A DNA stretch of 7,770 nt from Pseudomonadota bacterium (GCA_023451735.1 JAEXYH010000045.1:1-7770); one strand, 5' to 3'; shown: positions 1 to 7,398, counted from the stretch's first letter. Notes: generated by a model from the letters alone, not told the origin. Translations and numbers: made by a program.

Positions 1-49
1 GCATGACGAACGCCTGCGAATCGTCCTACCGATCGATCAAAACATGCGT

Positions 50-53
50 GGAG
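50..53 (+). promoter_or_regulatory. Ribosome binding site for the small ORF at 59
   Basis: A GGAG core lies five bases before the ATG at 59. It favours that ATG over the in-frame ATG at 44, which has no comparable purine-rich stretch in front of it. Confidence 0.45.
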
Positions 54-58
54 TAAAC

Positions 59-283
59 ATGATTGATCCGCTCTCGGTTGAACCATTGTCCGTCTATTGG
101 GCACGGAGAAAGACGCAAGATGCGGAAAGCGACGAATACGAGGGCGTCCAGATCAGCACCGTGTTCGGGCACGCACGCGACTATTGGAGCGTCGCAGTGC
201 TAGGTTCGGATCAGCATTATTCCCTGCACGACTTTGAGTTCGTAGCTCCCATCCGTGCTCCAGACGCGGACGCCGATAACTAG
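59..283 (+). CDS. Small hypothetical protein (74 aa)
   Basis: I do not recognise this protein and assign no function. It would be 74 residues, acidic, without a signal peptide, membrane segment or Cys/His metal-binding pattern. Aromatic residues recur (YW near residues 13-14, a second YW near 42-43, HY near 53-54), and the C-terminus is Asp/Ala-rich. The start at 59 is chosen for the GGAG five bases upstream; an in-frame ATG at 44 would add five residues. It lies on the same strand as the kinase operon but 338 bases before it, so a shared function is not implied. An antisense ORF covers part of the same stretch. The evidence is an open frame plus a ribosome binding site, so it could be a chance ORF. 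Confidence 0.4.
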   Translation: MIDPLSVEPLSVYWARRKTQDAESDEYEGVQISTVFGHARDYWSVAVLGSDQHYSLHDFEFVAPIRAPDADADN

Positions 284-621
284 GCTTTGTATGAGTGACG
301 CTCATGCAAGCTTTCCCGCAACGTGCGAAACGCGTTTTGTACCGGTCAAGTTCTGCATCATTGCGTTGGATACCTATTTCCGGATCTTCTTTCCGCGAGG
401 CCATTTGCCTTCGGCAGGAACGCCGGCGCGCATGGGTCGTCCGCAGGCTTCAGCCGACCGCACACAAGCAAGTGATGGTTCGCCTTTTATGGGCCTGTCG
501 GCAACAGCCCGTCGGAGGAATAACAGCAGAACATTGATGACGGCGGCTGTCACACTAGCTAGAAGTGGCTCGCCCATATACTCCGCCACGACCTTGCCTC
601 GCCTTGTTCAGGAACAGACAC
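284..621 (+). promoter_or_regulatory. Non-coding leader/promoter region of the kinase operon
   Basis: This 338-base stretch has short open frames on both strands but none with both a good start site and recognisable protein content. It presumably holds the operon promoter, since nothing else upstream could. Visible structure: a short inverted repeat ATGAG-N5-CTCAT at 291-305 just after the small ORF; a perfect 10-base palindrome AAACGCGTTT at 328-337; and a hairpin at 491-510 with arms GGGC-c-TGT and ACA-GCCC around a five-base loop, not followed by a T run and so not a classical terminator. A weak resemblance to the alphaproteobacterial EcfG stress promoter (GGAAC-N16-CGTC, 417-441) misses the usual CGTT by one base. 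No strong sigma-70 pair is seen. Confidence 0.35.
610..613 (+). promoter_or_regulatory. Ribosome binding site deciding the start of the CHASE3 hybrid kinase
   Basis: AGGA is placed eight bases before the ATG at 622. The same frame stays open upstream to a GTG at 565, but that codon lacks a comparable site and would add 19 residues ahead of an already normal N-terminus. The ATG at 622 is therefore preferred. Confidence 0.6.
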
Positions 622-3600
622 ATGCCACAGACCGCTTCTCAAGGCCTGACCCGTCGTGGTCTCGGTCTCGACCCTGTCGTCGCCTTCAGCCTCGCCGGCG
701 CGATTGTTTTCTTCCTGATCAGCGGCACCTTCGCCTACATCAATCTTAAGACGCTGCGGGAGAACACCGAGGCGATCGTTCATTCGCACGAGGTGATCAT
801 CACACTTGACGAGCTGCTGTCGAGCACGCAGGACGCAGAAACCGGACAGCGCGGCTTCCTGCTCACGAACAATGAGCGATATCTTGATCCGTATAACGCG
901 GCCTTGGACACTATCCCGGCCAAGATCCAGGAAATTGGCGAGCTCACCAGCGATAATCCGGCCCAGGTCCGGCGCCTGCCCGTACTCAAGCAGCATGTCG
1001 ATGCCAAGCTCGCGGAGCTGAAGCAGACGATCGATCTTCGTCGCACCCAAGGATTGGAGGCTGCGCTGGCCGTCGTCAACTCCGATCGGGGCAAGGTGGC
1101 CATGGATGCTGTGCGCGGACAGCTCTCGGCGATGAGCCAAGAAGAAGCGGTATTGCGGGCAAAGCGCGTAGAGGAAATGAACAATGCCTATGGCACTGCG
1201 CTTTTGAGTAGCGTACTTGCCGGCATCCTCGGCATCTTCCTGACTATCGCTATCGGCGTTCTGATCCGTCGTTCAACCCTCGCCCGTCGCCGCGAAGAAT
1301 GGCTGCAGGCGGGTAATCTCGGACTGGCATCCGCCATGATGGGCGACCAGCGCACCGAGCAACTTGGCGGCAGCATTTTGACTTACCTGGCAAACCACGT
1401 CGGGGCCGTGGCGGGCGCAATCTTCGTCGGCGAGACAGATGCCTATAAGCGTTCATCCACCTACGGCGTCCCCGCCGATGCAAAGCTTCCGGATCTAGTC
1501 AGGCCCCGTGAAGGTCTGCTCGGACAGGTGGCGGTCGAGGGAAAACCCGTCATCGTCAACGACGTGCCGGAAAACTACCTTGAATTCGGCTCGGCGCTTG
1601 GCCGCGACAAGCCACGGCACCTGGTTCTGGCCCCGGCAGCGATCGACAACAACGTCAACACAGTGATCGAGCTTGGCTTCCTGCGGCCTGTGGATGAACG
1701 CGTCCTCGCGTTCCTCAAAGAGGCATCCGGTACGATCGCCACCGCCATTCGTTCGGCAAACTATAGAAATGAGCTGCAGAACCTTCTGGAGGAAACCCAA
1801 CGGCAGTCCGAAGAACTGCAGGTGCAGAGTGAGGAGCTGCGGGTCTCGAACGAAGAGCTCGAGGAACAGGGCCGCGCCTTGAAGGAGTCGCAAGCGCGCC
1901 TCGAACAGCAGCAGGTCGAGCTGGAGCAGACCAACTCCCAGCTCGAGGAGCAGGCGCAACAGCTGGAATCGCAGAAGGATGACCTGGAGCGCTCAAACGC
2001 CTCGACCCAGTTGAAGGCGCGCGAGCTGGAACAGGCCAGCCGTTACAAGTCCGACTTCCTCGCCAACATGTCACACGAACTGCGCACGCCGCTCAACTCC
2101 TCGTTGATCCTTGCAAAGCTGCTCGCGGATAATCCGGACGACAATCTCACGGCCGAACAGGTCAAGTATGCCCAGACCATTCAGTCGTCCGGCAATGACC
2201 TTCTCAACCTGATCAACGACATTCTCGATCTCTCCAAAATCGAGGCGGGCCATGTCGACATCCGACCCGAGCCGGTATCGGTCGAGCGGCTGTCGAATAA
2301 TATCCGGCAGGTCTTTGAGCCGATCGCCAAAAACAAGGCGCTTGGCTTTGAGATCGATATCGCCCCCGAATGCCCGGACGTGATCGAAACCGATCTGCAG
2401 CGTATCGAACAGATCCTCAAAAACCTTCTTTCGAACGCCTTTAAATTCACAGAAAAGGGCAAGGTCACGCTTTCGATCAGACGAACGGGCGATGGCCAGA
2501 TCGCCTTTGGGGTGACGGACACCGGGATCGGTATCGCGCCCGAGCAGCAACGACGGATTTTCGAGGCCTTCCATCAAGCGGATGGCACGATCAGCCGCAA
2601 GTTCGGCGGCACGGGACTCGGCCTGTCGATTTCCCGTGAGCTCGTGCGTCTGCTCGGTGGTACGATCCATATCAGAAGCCAGGAAGGGCAAGGCAGCACC
2701 TTTACGGTCACCCTCCCGCTCGCCTACGATCCTGCCATCGTCGCGCCGAGAGCTCCGGTCGGCAATGCCGTTCCCCTCGCACCCGCTGCTCCAGCAGCAC
2801 CAAGTCAACCGAAAGCGCTACTGCCGCGGACGATTGTGGAGGACGACCGTGCACTGCCTTCGGACGAGCGTCGAATTTTGTTGGTCGTCGAGGATGATCA
2901 GACCTTCGCGGCGATCTTGCGCGATCTCGCCCGCGAGATGGGATTCCGGTCGCTTGTCGCTGGCACTGCCCAAGACGCCCTTAACCTCGCGCAACAGTTC
3001 ATGCCGAGCGCGATCGTTCTCGACGTTGGGCTTCCGGACCAATCCGGACTCTCCGTCCTCGACCGCCTGAAGCGCGATGTCCGAACCCGGCATATTCCCA
3101 TCCATATCGTCTCAGCCGACGACTATACCGAGACCGCCCTGTCACTCGGTGCAGTTGGATACATGCTGAAGCCAGTCCAGCGGGATCAACTCGTCGAAGT
3201 GTTCGAGAAGTTGGAGGCAACGCTATCGCAGGGCGTCAAACGCGTTCTGATTGTAGAGGACAACGACGTCCAACGTGAAGCAGTCGCCAAGCTGCTGACA
3301 TCGCACGATGTCGAAACCGTGAGCGCCGGGACAGCAGCGGAAACCTTGGCACTGCTGAAGGACCAGACATTTGATTGCATGGTTCTTGACCTTTCACTTC
3401 CGGACGCGTCGGGGTACTCGCTGCTGGAAACCATCAGCCAGGACGACGCGCATTCCTTCCCACCGGTGATCGTCTACACCGGCCGGGTGCTCTCTTCCGA
3501 TGAGGAGGAAAAGCTGCGGCGTTATTCGAAGTCGATCATCATCAAGGGGGCCAAGTCGCCGGAGCGCCTTCTGGACGAAGTGTCGCTCTTCCTGCACCAA

Positions 3601-4056
3601 GTTGTCTCAGAACTGCCGGACGAGCAGCAGAAGATGATCCGCAAAGCGCGTCACCGCGATGCCCTGCTCGAAGGCCGCCGGATCCTCATCGTCGAGGACG
3701 ACGTTCGCAACGTCTATGCCCTCACGAATATTCTGGAGCCCCGTGGCGCGCTCATTCAGATAGCCCGCAATGGCCAGGAGGCGCTCGACGCCCTGGAGAA
3801 AACCAGGGCCGACGACGTATCCAAGATCGACCTGGTTCTGATGGACGTGATGATGCCGGTCATGGACGGCCTGACGGCCACGCGAGCGATCCGCAAAAAT
3901 CCTGACTGGAAAAAGCTGCCAATCATCACCCTGACCGCCAAGGCCATGCCGGACGATCAGCAGCGCTGTATCGATGCTGGCGCCAACGATTACATGGCCA
4001 AACCGCTCGACGTCGAAAAGCTGCTATCGCTCGTCCGCGTCTGGATGCCGCGATGA
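622..4056 (+). CDS. Membrane hybrid histidine kinase, CHASE3-GAF-HisKA-HATPase-REC-REC-REC (1144 aa)
   Basis: This is a sensor kinase that should autophosphorylate on His and pass phosphate to receivers. Numbered from the ATG at 622: TM1 about 18-40; periplasmic CHASE3 about 42-185 with the hallmark DAETGQRGF at 71-79; TM2 about 193-214; a GAF-like domain about 225-380, with no obvious HAMP; an uninterrupted heptad coiled coil 395-471; HisKA with H485 in MSHELRTPL; HATPase with N605 (N box), DTGIGIA from 633 and GGTGLGLS from 662. A Pro/Ala-rich linker (about 712-745) leads to three receivers with phospho-acceptors D801 (VLDVGLP), D923 (VLDLSLP) and D1075 (LMDVMMP). Receiver 2 has KGAKS where KP is usual. 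There is no DNA-binding or other output domain, so output must go through partners. It is the first gene of the operon and its stop overlaps the CheR start by four bases. The domain calls are secure; the signal sensed is unknown. Confidence 0.97.
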   Translation: MPQTASQGLTRRGLGLDPVVAFSLAGAIVFFLISGTFAYINLKTLRENTEAIVHSHEVIITLDELLSSTQDAETGQRGFLLTNNERYLDPYNAALDTIPAKIQEIGELTSDNPAQVRRLPVLKQHVDAKLAELKQTIDLRRTQGLEAALAVVNSDRGKVAMDAVRGQLSAMSQEEAVLRAKRVEEMNNAYGTALLSSVLAGILGIFLTIAIGVLIRRSTLARRREEWLQAGNLGLASAMMGDQRTEQLGGSILTYLANHVGAVAGAIFVGETDAYKRSSTYGVPADAKLPDLVRPREGLLGQVAVEGKPVIVNDVPENYLEFGSALGRDKPRHLVLAPAAIDNNVNTVIELGFLRPVDERVLAFLKEASGTIATAIRSANYRNELQNLLEETQRQSEELQVQSEELRVSNEELEEQGRALKESQARLEQQQVELEQTNSQLEEQAQQLESQKDDLERSNASTQLKARELEQASRYKSDFLANMSHELRTPLNSSLILAKLLADNPDDNLTAEQVKYAQTIQSSGNDLLNLINDILDLSKIEAGHVDIRPEPVSVERLSNNIRQVFEPIAKNKALGFEIDIAPECPDVIETDLQRIEQILKNLLSNAFKFTEKGKVTLSIRRTGDGQIAFGVTDTGIGIAPEQQRRIFEAFHQADGTISRKFGGTGLGLSISRELVRLLGGTIHIRSQEGQGSTFTVTLPLAYDPAIVAPRAPVGNAVPLAPAAPAAPSQPKALLPRTIVEDDRALPSDERRILLVVEDDQTFAAILRDLAREMGFRSLVAGTAQDALNLAQQFMPSAIVLDVGLPDQSGLSVLDRLKRDVRTRHIPIHIVSADDYTETALSLGAVGYMLKPVQRDQLVEVFEKLEATLSQGVKRVLIVEDNDVQREAVAKLLTSHDVETVSAGTAAETLALLKDQTFDCMVLDLSLPDASGYSLLETISQDDAHSFPPVIVYTGRVLSSDEEEKLRRYSKSIIIKGAKSPERLLDEVSLFLHQVVSELPDEQQKMIRKARHRDALLEGRRILIVEDDVRNVYALTNILEPRGALIQIARNGQEALDALEKTRADDVSKIDLVLMDVMMPVMDGLTATRAIRKNPDWKKLPIITLTAKAMPDDQQRCIDAGANDYMAKPLDVEKLLSLVRVWMPR

Positions 4057-4886
4057 CCGAAACATTCGACAAGATCGAGGATATCGAAATCCGGCTGCTG
4101 CTGGAAGCGCTCTACGTCCGCTACCACTACGACTTCCGTAACTATGCGATGGCATCGGTGAAGCGACGCCTGCGTCAGGCCCGTGAGCAACTCGGATTTC
4201 CGACTATTTCGGCCATTCAGGAGAGACTGCTGCACGATGAGGTGATGTTGCCGCGGCTGCTTGGATATCTGACGGTTCAGGTGAGCGAGATGTTTCGTGA
4301 TCCGAGCTATTTTCGCGCGATCCGCGAGAGGGTCGTTCCGCATCTCAAAACTTATCCGTCGCTCAAGATCTGGATCGCCGGCTGCAGCGGCGGCGAGGAA
4401 CTCTATTCCTTCGTCATCCTGTTTCGTGAAGAGGGATTGGAAGATCGCACACTTTTCTATGCGACCGACATCAGCCAGGACGCTCTTCGGGTTGCTGAGT
4501 CAGGGATCTACGATCTCGATCGCATGCAGCTCTTCACGCAAAACCACCGAGCGTCAGGCGGCAAGTCGTCCTTGTCGGATTATTATACGACAGGTTACGG
4601 CCGGGCGACCTTCGACCGCAGTCTGAGAGAGCGTGTTGTCTTTTCCGACCACAGCCTTGTGACAGATGCGGTCTTCGGCGAAATGAACCTGATCTCCTGT
4701 CGCAACGTGATGATCTATTTCGACCGTCCACTTCAGGATCGGGCCATCGGCCTGTTCAAGGATTCGCTCGCGCGGAAAGGTTTTTTGGGCATCGGCGCCA
4801 AGGAGAGCCTTCGGTTCTCGGCGCACGCGAATGCGTTCACCGACGTCGTTCGCGAAGAGAAGATCTACCAAAAGGCCGGCCGATGA
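4053..4886 (+). CDS. CheR-family protein-glutamate O-methyltransferase (277 aa)
   Basis: CheR enzymes use S-adenosylmethionine to methylate glutamate side chains on receptor signalling helices in the cytoplasm. An N-terminal all-alpha subdomain (about 1-95, with the basic helix VKRRLRQAR and a YLTVQVSEMFRD segment) precedes the methyltransferase fold. SAM-site motifs are visible: IAGCSGGEE (residues 108-116, canonically GCSTGEEPYS), the acidic ATDIS with D139, and NLISCRNVMIYF (from residue 212), the CheR counterpart of the catalytic-fold CRNVxIYF signature. The length is normal for single-domain CheR. There is no TPR or PAS fusion. Its start overlaps the kinase stop (ATGA) and its stop overlaps the CheB start in the same way, which suggests coupled translation. 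With no chemoreceptor in the window, its substrate is unknown; the coiled coil of the upstream kinase is a candidate. Confidence 0.95.
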   Translation: MTETFDKIEDIEIRLLLEALYVRYHYDFRNYAMASVKRRLRQAREQLGFPTISAIQERLLHDEVMLPRLLGYLTVQVSEMFRDPSYFRAIRERVVPHLKTYPSLKIWIAGCSGGEELYSFVILFREEGLEDRTLFYATDISQDALRVAESGIYDLDRMQLFTQNHRASGGKSSLSDYYTTGYGRATFDRSLRERVVFSDHSLVTDAVFGEMNLISCRNVMIYFDRPLQDRAIGLFKDSLARKGFLGIGAKESLRFSAHANAFTDVVREEKIYQKAGR

Positions 4887-5455
4887 GCAGTTCCGCCGCA
4901 GAGGCTGTCGTGATCGGGGCATCGGCTGGCGCGCTTGAGGCACTGTCCGTTATCCTGCCAGCACTTTCTGCCGACTTCGGATTACCGATCATGGTGGTGG
5001 TTCATATACCGCCGGACAAACGCAGCGTTCTTGCCGAACTTTTTGCCGCAAAATGCGCCCTCAAGGCCGTTGAGGCAGAGGACAAGCTGCCGCTCGAAGC
5101 AGGAACTATCTACTTCGCGCCGCCGGACTACCATCTGCTTGTCGAAACAGACAGGTCGCTTGCGCTATCCGCCGATGAGCCCGTGCTGTTTTCCCGTCCG
5201 TCGATCGATGTCCTGTTTGAATCGGCTGCGGACGTTTACGGTCCTGGGCTGATTGGTATTGTTCTGACCGGCGCCAACCAGGATGGGGCTTTGGGGCTCA
5301 AAGCGATCGCCGACGCAGGCGGCATCACGATCGTTCAGGCTCCAGGGACAGCGTTTCAGGACGCCATGCCGCAGGCTGCGATTAAAGCCGTTCCGAAAGC
5401 CGATATTTTGTCACTTGCTTCGATAGCTACCTATCTGCAAAAGGTTGAGCCATGA
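4883..5455 (+). CDS. CheB-type protein-glutamate methylesterase, stand-alone catalytic domain (190 aa)
   Basis: CheB removes methyl groups (and can deamidate glutamine) on receptor helices, reversing CheR. The catalytic triad is readable: S14 in IGASAGA (canonically IGAS-TGG), H41 in VVVHIPP, and D134 in LTGANQDGA. The APPDYHLLV stretch (79-87) and the SRPSIDVLF stretch (104-112) are also typical of the family. At 190 residues it is only the esterase domain; the receiver that normally gates CheB is absent, with no room for one upstream because the ATG overlaps the CheR stop. Control would have to come from a partner, for example one of the operon's receivers, or the enzyme may be constitutive. 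It ends in an ATGA overlap with the next kinase gene. Confidence 0.95.
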   Translation: MSSSAAEAVVIGASAGALEALSVILPALSADFGLPIMVVVHIPPDKRSVLAELFAAKCALKAVEAEDKLPLEAGTIYFAPPDYHLLVETDRSLALSADEPVLFSRPSIDVLFESAADVYGPGLIGIVLTGANQDGALGLKAIADAGGITIVQAPGTAFQDAMPQAAIKAVPKADILSLASIATYLQKVEP

Positions 5456-7005
5456 ACCCCGTCAAATTTTTGCTGGTCGACGATCTCGAAGAAAACCTCC
5501 TGTCCCTCGAGGCGCTGCTTCGTCGCCACGACCTGTCTCTTTTGAAAGCTCGCTCGGGTGACCAGGCGCTTGAGATCCTGCTTGAACACGATGTCGCCCT
5601 TGCCTTGATTGATGTGCAAATGCCCGGCCTCAACGGTTTTGAGCTTGCCGAACTGATGCGCGGCAATGAGCGGACCCGTCGAATCCCGATCATCTTCGTC
5701 ACCGCCGGCAGCACGAGCGAGCGGCGCCGCTTTGAGGGATATGAGGCAGGCGCTGTCGATTTTATCCAGAAGCCGATCGAACCCGATGTCCTGCGCCATA
5801 AGGCAGAGGTCTTTTTCGAACTCTATCGTCAGCGCCAACAGATCGAGCAGCAGCGGGACCAGCTTCAGACCCAGGCAGAGGCGCTGAAGGAAGCGGACCG
5901 CCGCAAGGACGAATTCCTGGCCACGCTTGCCCATGAGCTTCGCAACCCCCTTGCACCGCTTCGCAATGGTCTCGATATTTTGCGGCGCGATCCCGACGAT
6001 GTGAGGGCTTACGAGCTTCGCGAGATGATGGATCGTCAGTTGGACCACCTGGTTAGGCTGATCGACGATCTCCTCGACGTTTCGCGTGTCAGCCAAGGAA
6101 AGATCGAGCTGCGTAAGGAGAAGGTCAGGGTCGCCGATGTCGCTCGTTCGGCGGCCGAGGCCAGCCGCCCGCTTATCGATCGCGCCGCACACACCTTTGA
6201 GCTCGATGTTCCGACGGCAGATCTTTGGATCGACGCGGACCCGGCACGCGTGTCGCAGGTCATCGCCAACCTGCTGACCAACGCGGCAAAATACACGCCA
6301 TCCGGCGGCAGGATTAAACTGTCGGCAACCGCGGACACTGGCAGAGCAGTCGTCGCCGTCCGCGACAACGGAGTCGGCATTCCGGCAGAGATGCAGAGCG
6401 ACGTCTTCCGGCTCTTTGCACAGATCGGCGATCATCGCGAGCGATCACAAGGGGGGCTTGGTATTGGTCTGGCCCTCGTGAAGCAGCTGGTCGAACTGCA
6501 CGGTGGCTCGGTGAGCGCATCAAGCGAGGGCACCGATCGAGGAAGTGTGTTTACCGTCGAACTCCCATTGACCGCGGCCCCGGAAGAAACAAAACCCGCG
6601 GAGCATCCCGCTCCGGCACCAGTCGATCCATTACGGCCGCTAAAAGTCCTTGTCATCGATGACAACCCGATCATCGCCGATACGATGGGAATGTTGCTTG
6701 AGGACATCGGCCACGAGTTCGAGGCGGTCCACGATGGACGAGAAGCTCTTGACGCTGCTCGCAACTACAGGCCAGACGCGATCCTGCTCGATATCGGCCT
6801 ACCAGGCATGGATGGCTACGAGGTCTGCCGCGTCTTGAGGAAGGACCACCTGTTCGAACATACGACGATTATCGCGCAGACGGGATGGGGCCAGGATAAG
6901 GACAAGCAACTGGCCAAGGAGGCTGGATTCGATTTCCACCTCACCAAGCCTGTGCCTCTTGCGGATCTTCAGCGGATACTTTCGGGCGTAGCACCCAGAG
7001 ACTGA
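5452..7005 (+). CDS. Soluble hybrid histidine kinase, REC-HisKA-HATPase-REC (517 aa)
   Basis: This is a cytoplasmic kinase with no membrane segment, sandwiched between two receivers. The N-terminal receiver (1-120) has acidic D10/D11, phospho-acceptor D54 (IDVQMPG), T84 and K107 (QKP), so it should be a phosphorylation target that controls the kinase. A short coiled coil (about 122-150) leads to HisKA with H161 in LAHELRNPL. The HATPase shows the N box at N277, DNGVGIP from 305 and GGLGIGLAL from 334. After a Pro/Glu linker (about 375-393) comes a second receiver with D403/D404, D447 (LLDIGLPG), T477 and K499 (TKP). It is the last gene of the operon, translationally overlapped with CheB. A likely role is as the relay kinase downstream of the CHASE3 kinase, with its N-terminal receiver as input. 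No Hpt or DNA-binding domain is present. Confidence 0.96.
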   Translation: MNPVKFLLVDDLEENLLSLEALLRRHDLSLLKARSGDQALEILLEHDVALALIDVQMPGLNGFELAELMRGNERTRRIPIIFVTAGSTSERRRFEGYEAGAVDFIQKPIEPDVLRHKAEVFFELYRQRQQIEQQRDQLQTQAEALKEADRRKDEFLATLAHELRNPLAPLRNGLDILRRDPDDVRAYELREMMDRQLDHLVRLIDDLLDVSRVSQGKIELRKEKVRVADVARSAAEASRPLIDRAAHTFELDVPTADLWIDADPARVSQVIANLLTNAAKYTPSGGRIKLSATADTGRAVVAVRDNGVGIPAEMQSDVFRLFAQIGDHRERSQGGLGIGLALVKQLVELHGGSVSASSEGTDRGSVFTVELPLTAAPEETKPAEHPAPAPVDPLRPLKVLVIDDNPIIADTMGMLLEDIGHEFEAVHDGREALDAARNYRPDAILLDIGLPGMDGYEVCRVLRKDHLFEHTTIIAQTGWGQDKDKQLAKEAGFDFHLTKPVPLADLQRILSGVAPRD

Positions 7006-7027
7006 AGAAGAGTGCCGTCGTCGCTTG

Positions 7028-7398
7028 TTATGCGGCCGAGAGCATCTCGTTCAGGCTGGCGATGATGTTCGCGCAGCTATAGGGTTTGGCGAAGAAACGG
7101 CTCTCTGCGGGAAGATCGGTAATTGCGGGGCGATGGCGTCCAGAGGCGACGAGGATTTTGACGTCGGGTCGGTCGGCGCTCACCACGTGCGCCAAACCCA
7201 GTCCGTCTTCCGCGCCTGGCATGTCGACATCGGTGAAAACCGCCTTGATATCGGGAACCGCGCCAAGGATTGCGACGGCTTCAACGACATGCTGGCTTCG
7301 AGGACCTCGAAACCAGCCTCTTCCAGGGCATCGACGATATTCCAGCGAATAAGGGCTTCGTCTTCGACGACAAGCACGGTATCACCTGAGTTCGGCAT
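7028..7398 (-). pseudogene. Single-domain response regulator broken by a one-base frameshift
   Basis: Two overlapping minus-strand frames together make one CheY-like receiver. The first, from ATG at 7398, encodes the N-terminal half with E12/D13 in VVEDE and runs through LEAS (S36, codon 7293-7291). The second frame then continues the fold: EAVAILGAVPDIKAVF, phospho-acceptor D57 in TDVDMPG, S86 in VASGR, K105 in FAKPY, ending at the TAA at 7028-7030. One extra base between 7290 and 7291 would join them into a normal 123-residue protein with no output domain. As written, the first frame runs out of homology after residue 36 and stops at 7180, losing the phospho-acceptor. It converges on the kinase operon with a 22-base gap, so it may have been a diffusible partner of the relay. 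A real mutation and a sequencing error cannot be separated here. Confidence 0.85.

Noticed and set aside
491..510. Hairpin in the leader as a Rho-independent terminator
   Set aside because: The stem is bulged and is followed by GTCGGAGG rather than a T run.
534..561. Possible sigma-70 promoter TTGATG-N16-TAGCTA
   Set aside because: The -10 element matches the consensus at only two of six positions, too weak to call.
374..589. Minus-strand 71-codon ORF with a hydrophobic stretch (LLASVTAAVINVLLLFL) and a basic end
   Set aside because: It starts at a GTG without a convincing ribosome binding site and lies in the operon leader. Its hydrophobic segment is intriguing, but no family resemblance is seen.
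565..621. Extended N-terminus of the CHASE3 kinase from a GTG at 565
   Set aside because: The frame is open, but there is no good ribosome binding site and the extra 19 residues are not signal-like. The ATG at 622 has AGGA eight bases upstream and directly precedes a normal first membrane segment.
255..749. Plus-strand ORF of 164 codons running from the small ORF into the kinase gene
   Set aside because: It overlaps the kinase start out of frame and is Arg/Ser/Pro-rich in the manner of an off-frame reading. The GGAGG at 514-518 is too far from its internal ATG at 537.
2071..2808. Minus-strand ORF (245 codons) under the HisKA/HATPase region
   Set aside because: It is antisense to conserved kinase motifs (H485 to GGTGLGLS) and has no recognisable content of its own.
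5431..6435. Long minus-strand ORF (334 codons) under the second kinase
   Set aside because: It is an antisense shadow in GC-rich coding DNA; the plus strand encodes unmistakable receiver and kinase motifs throughout this stretch.
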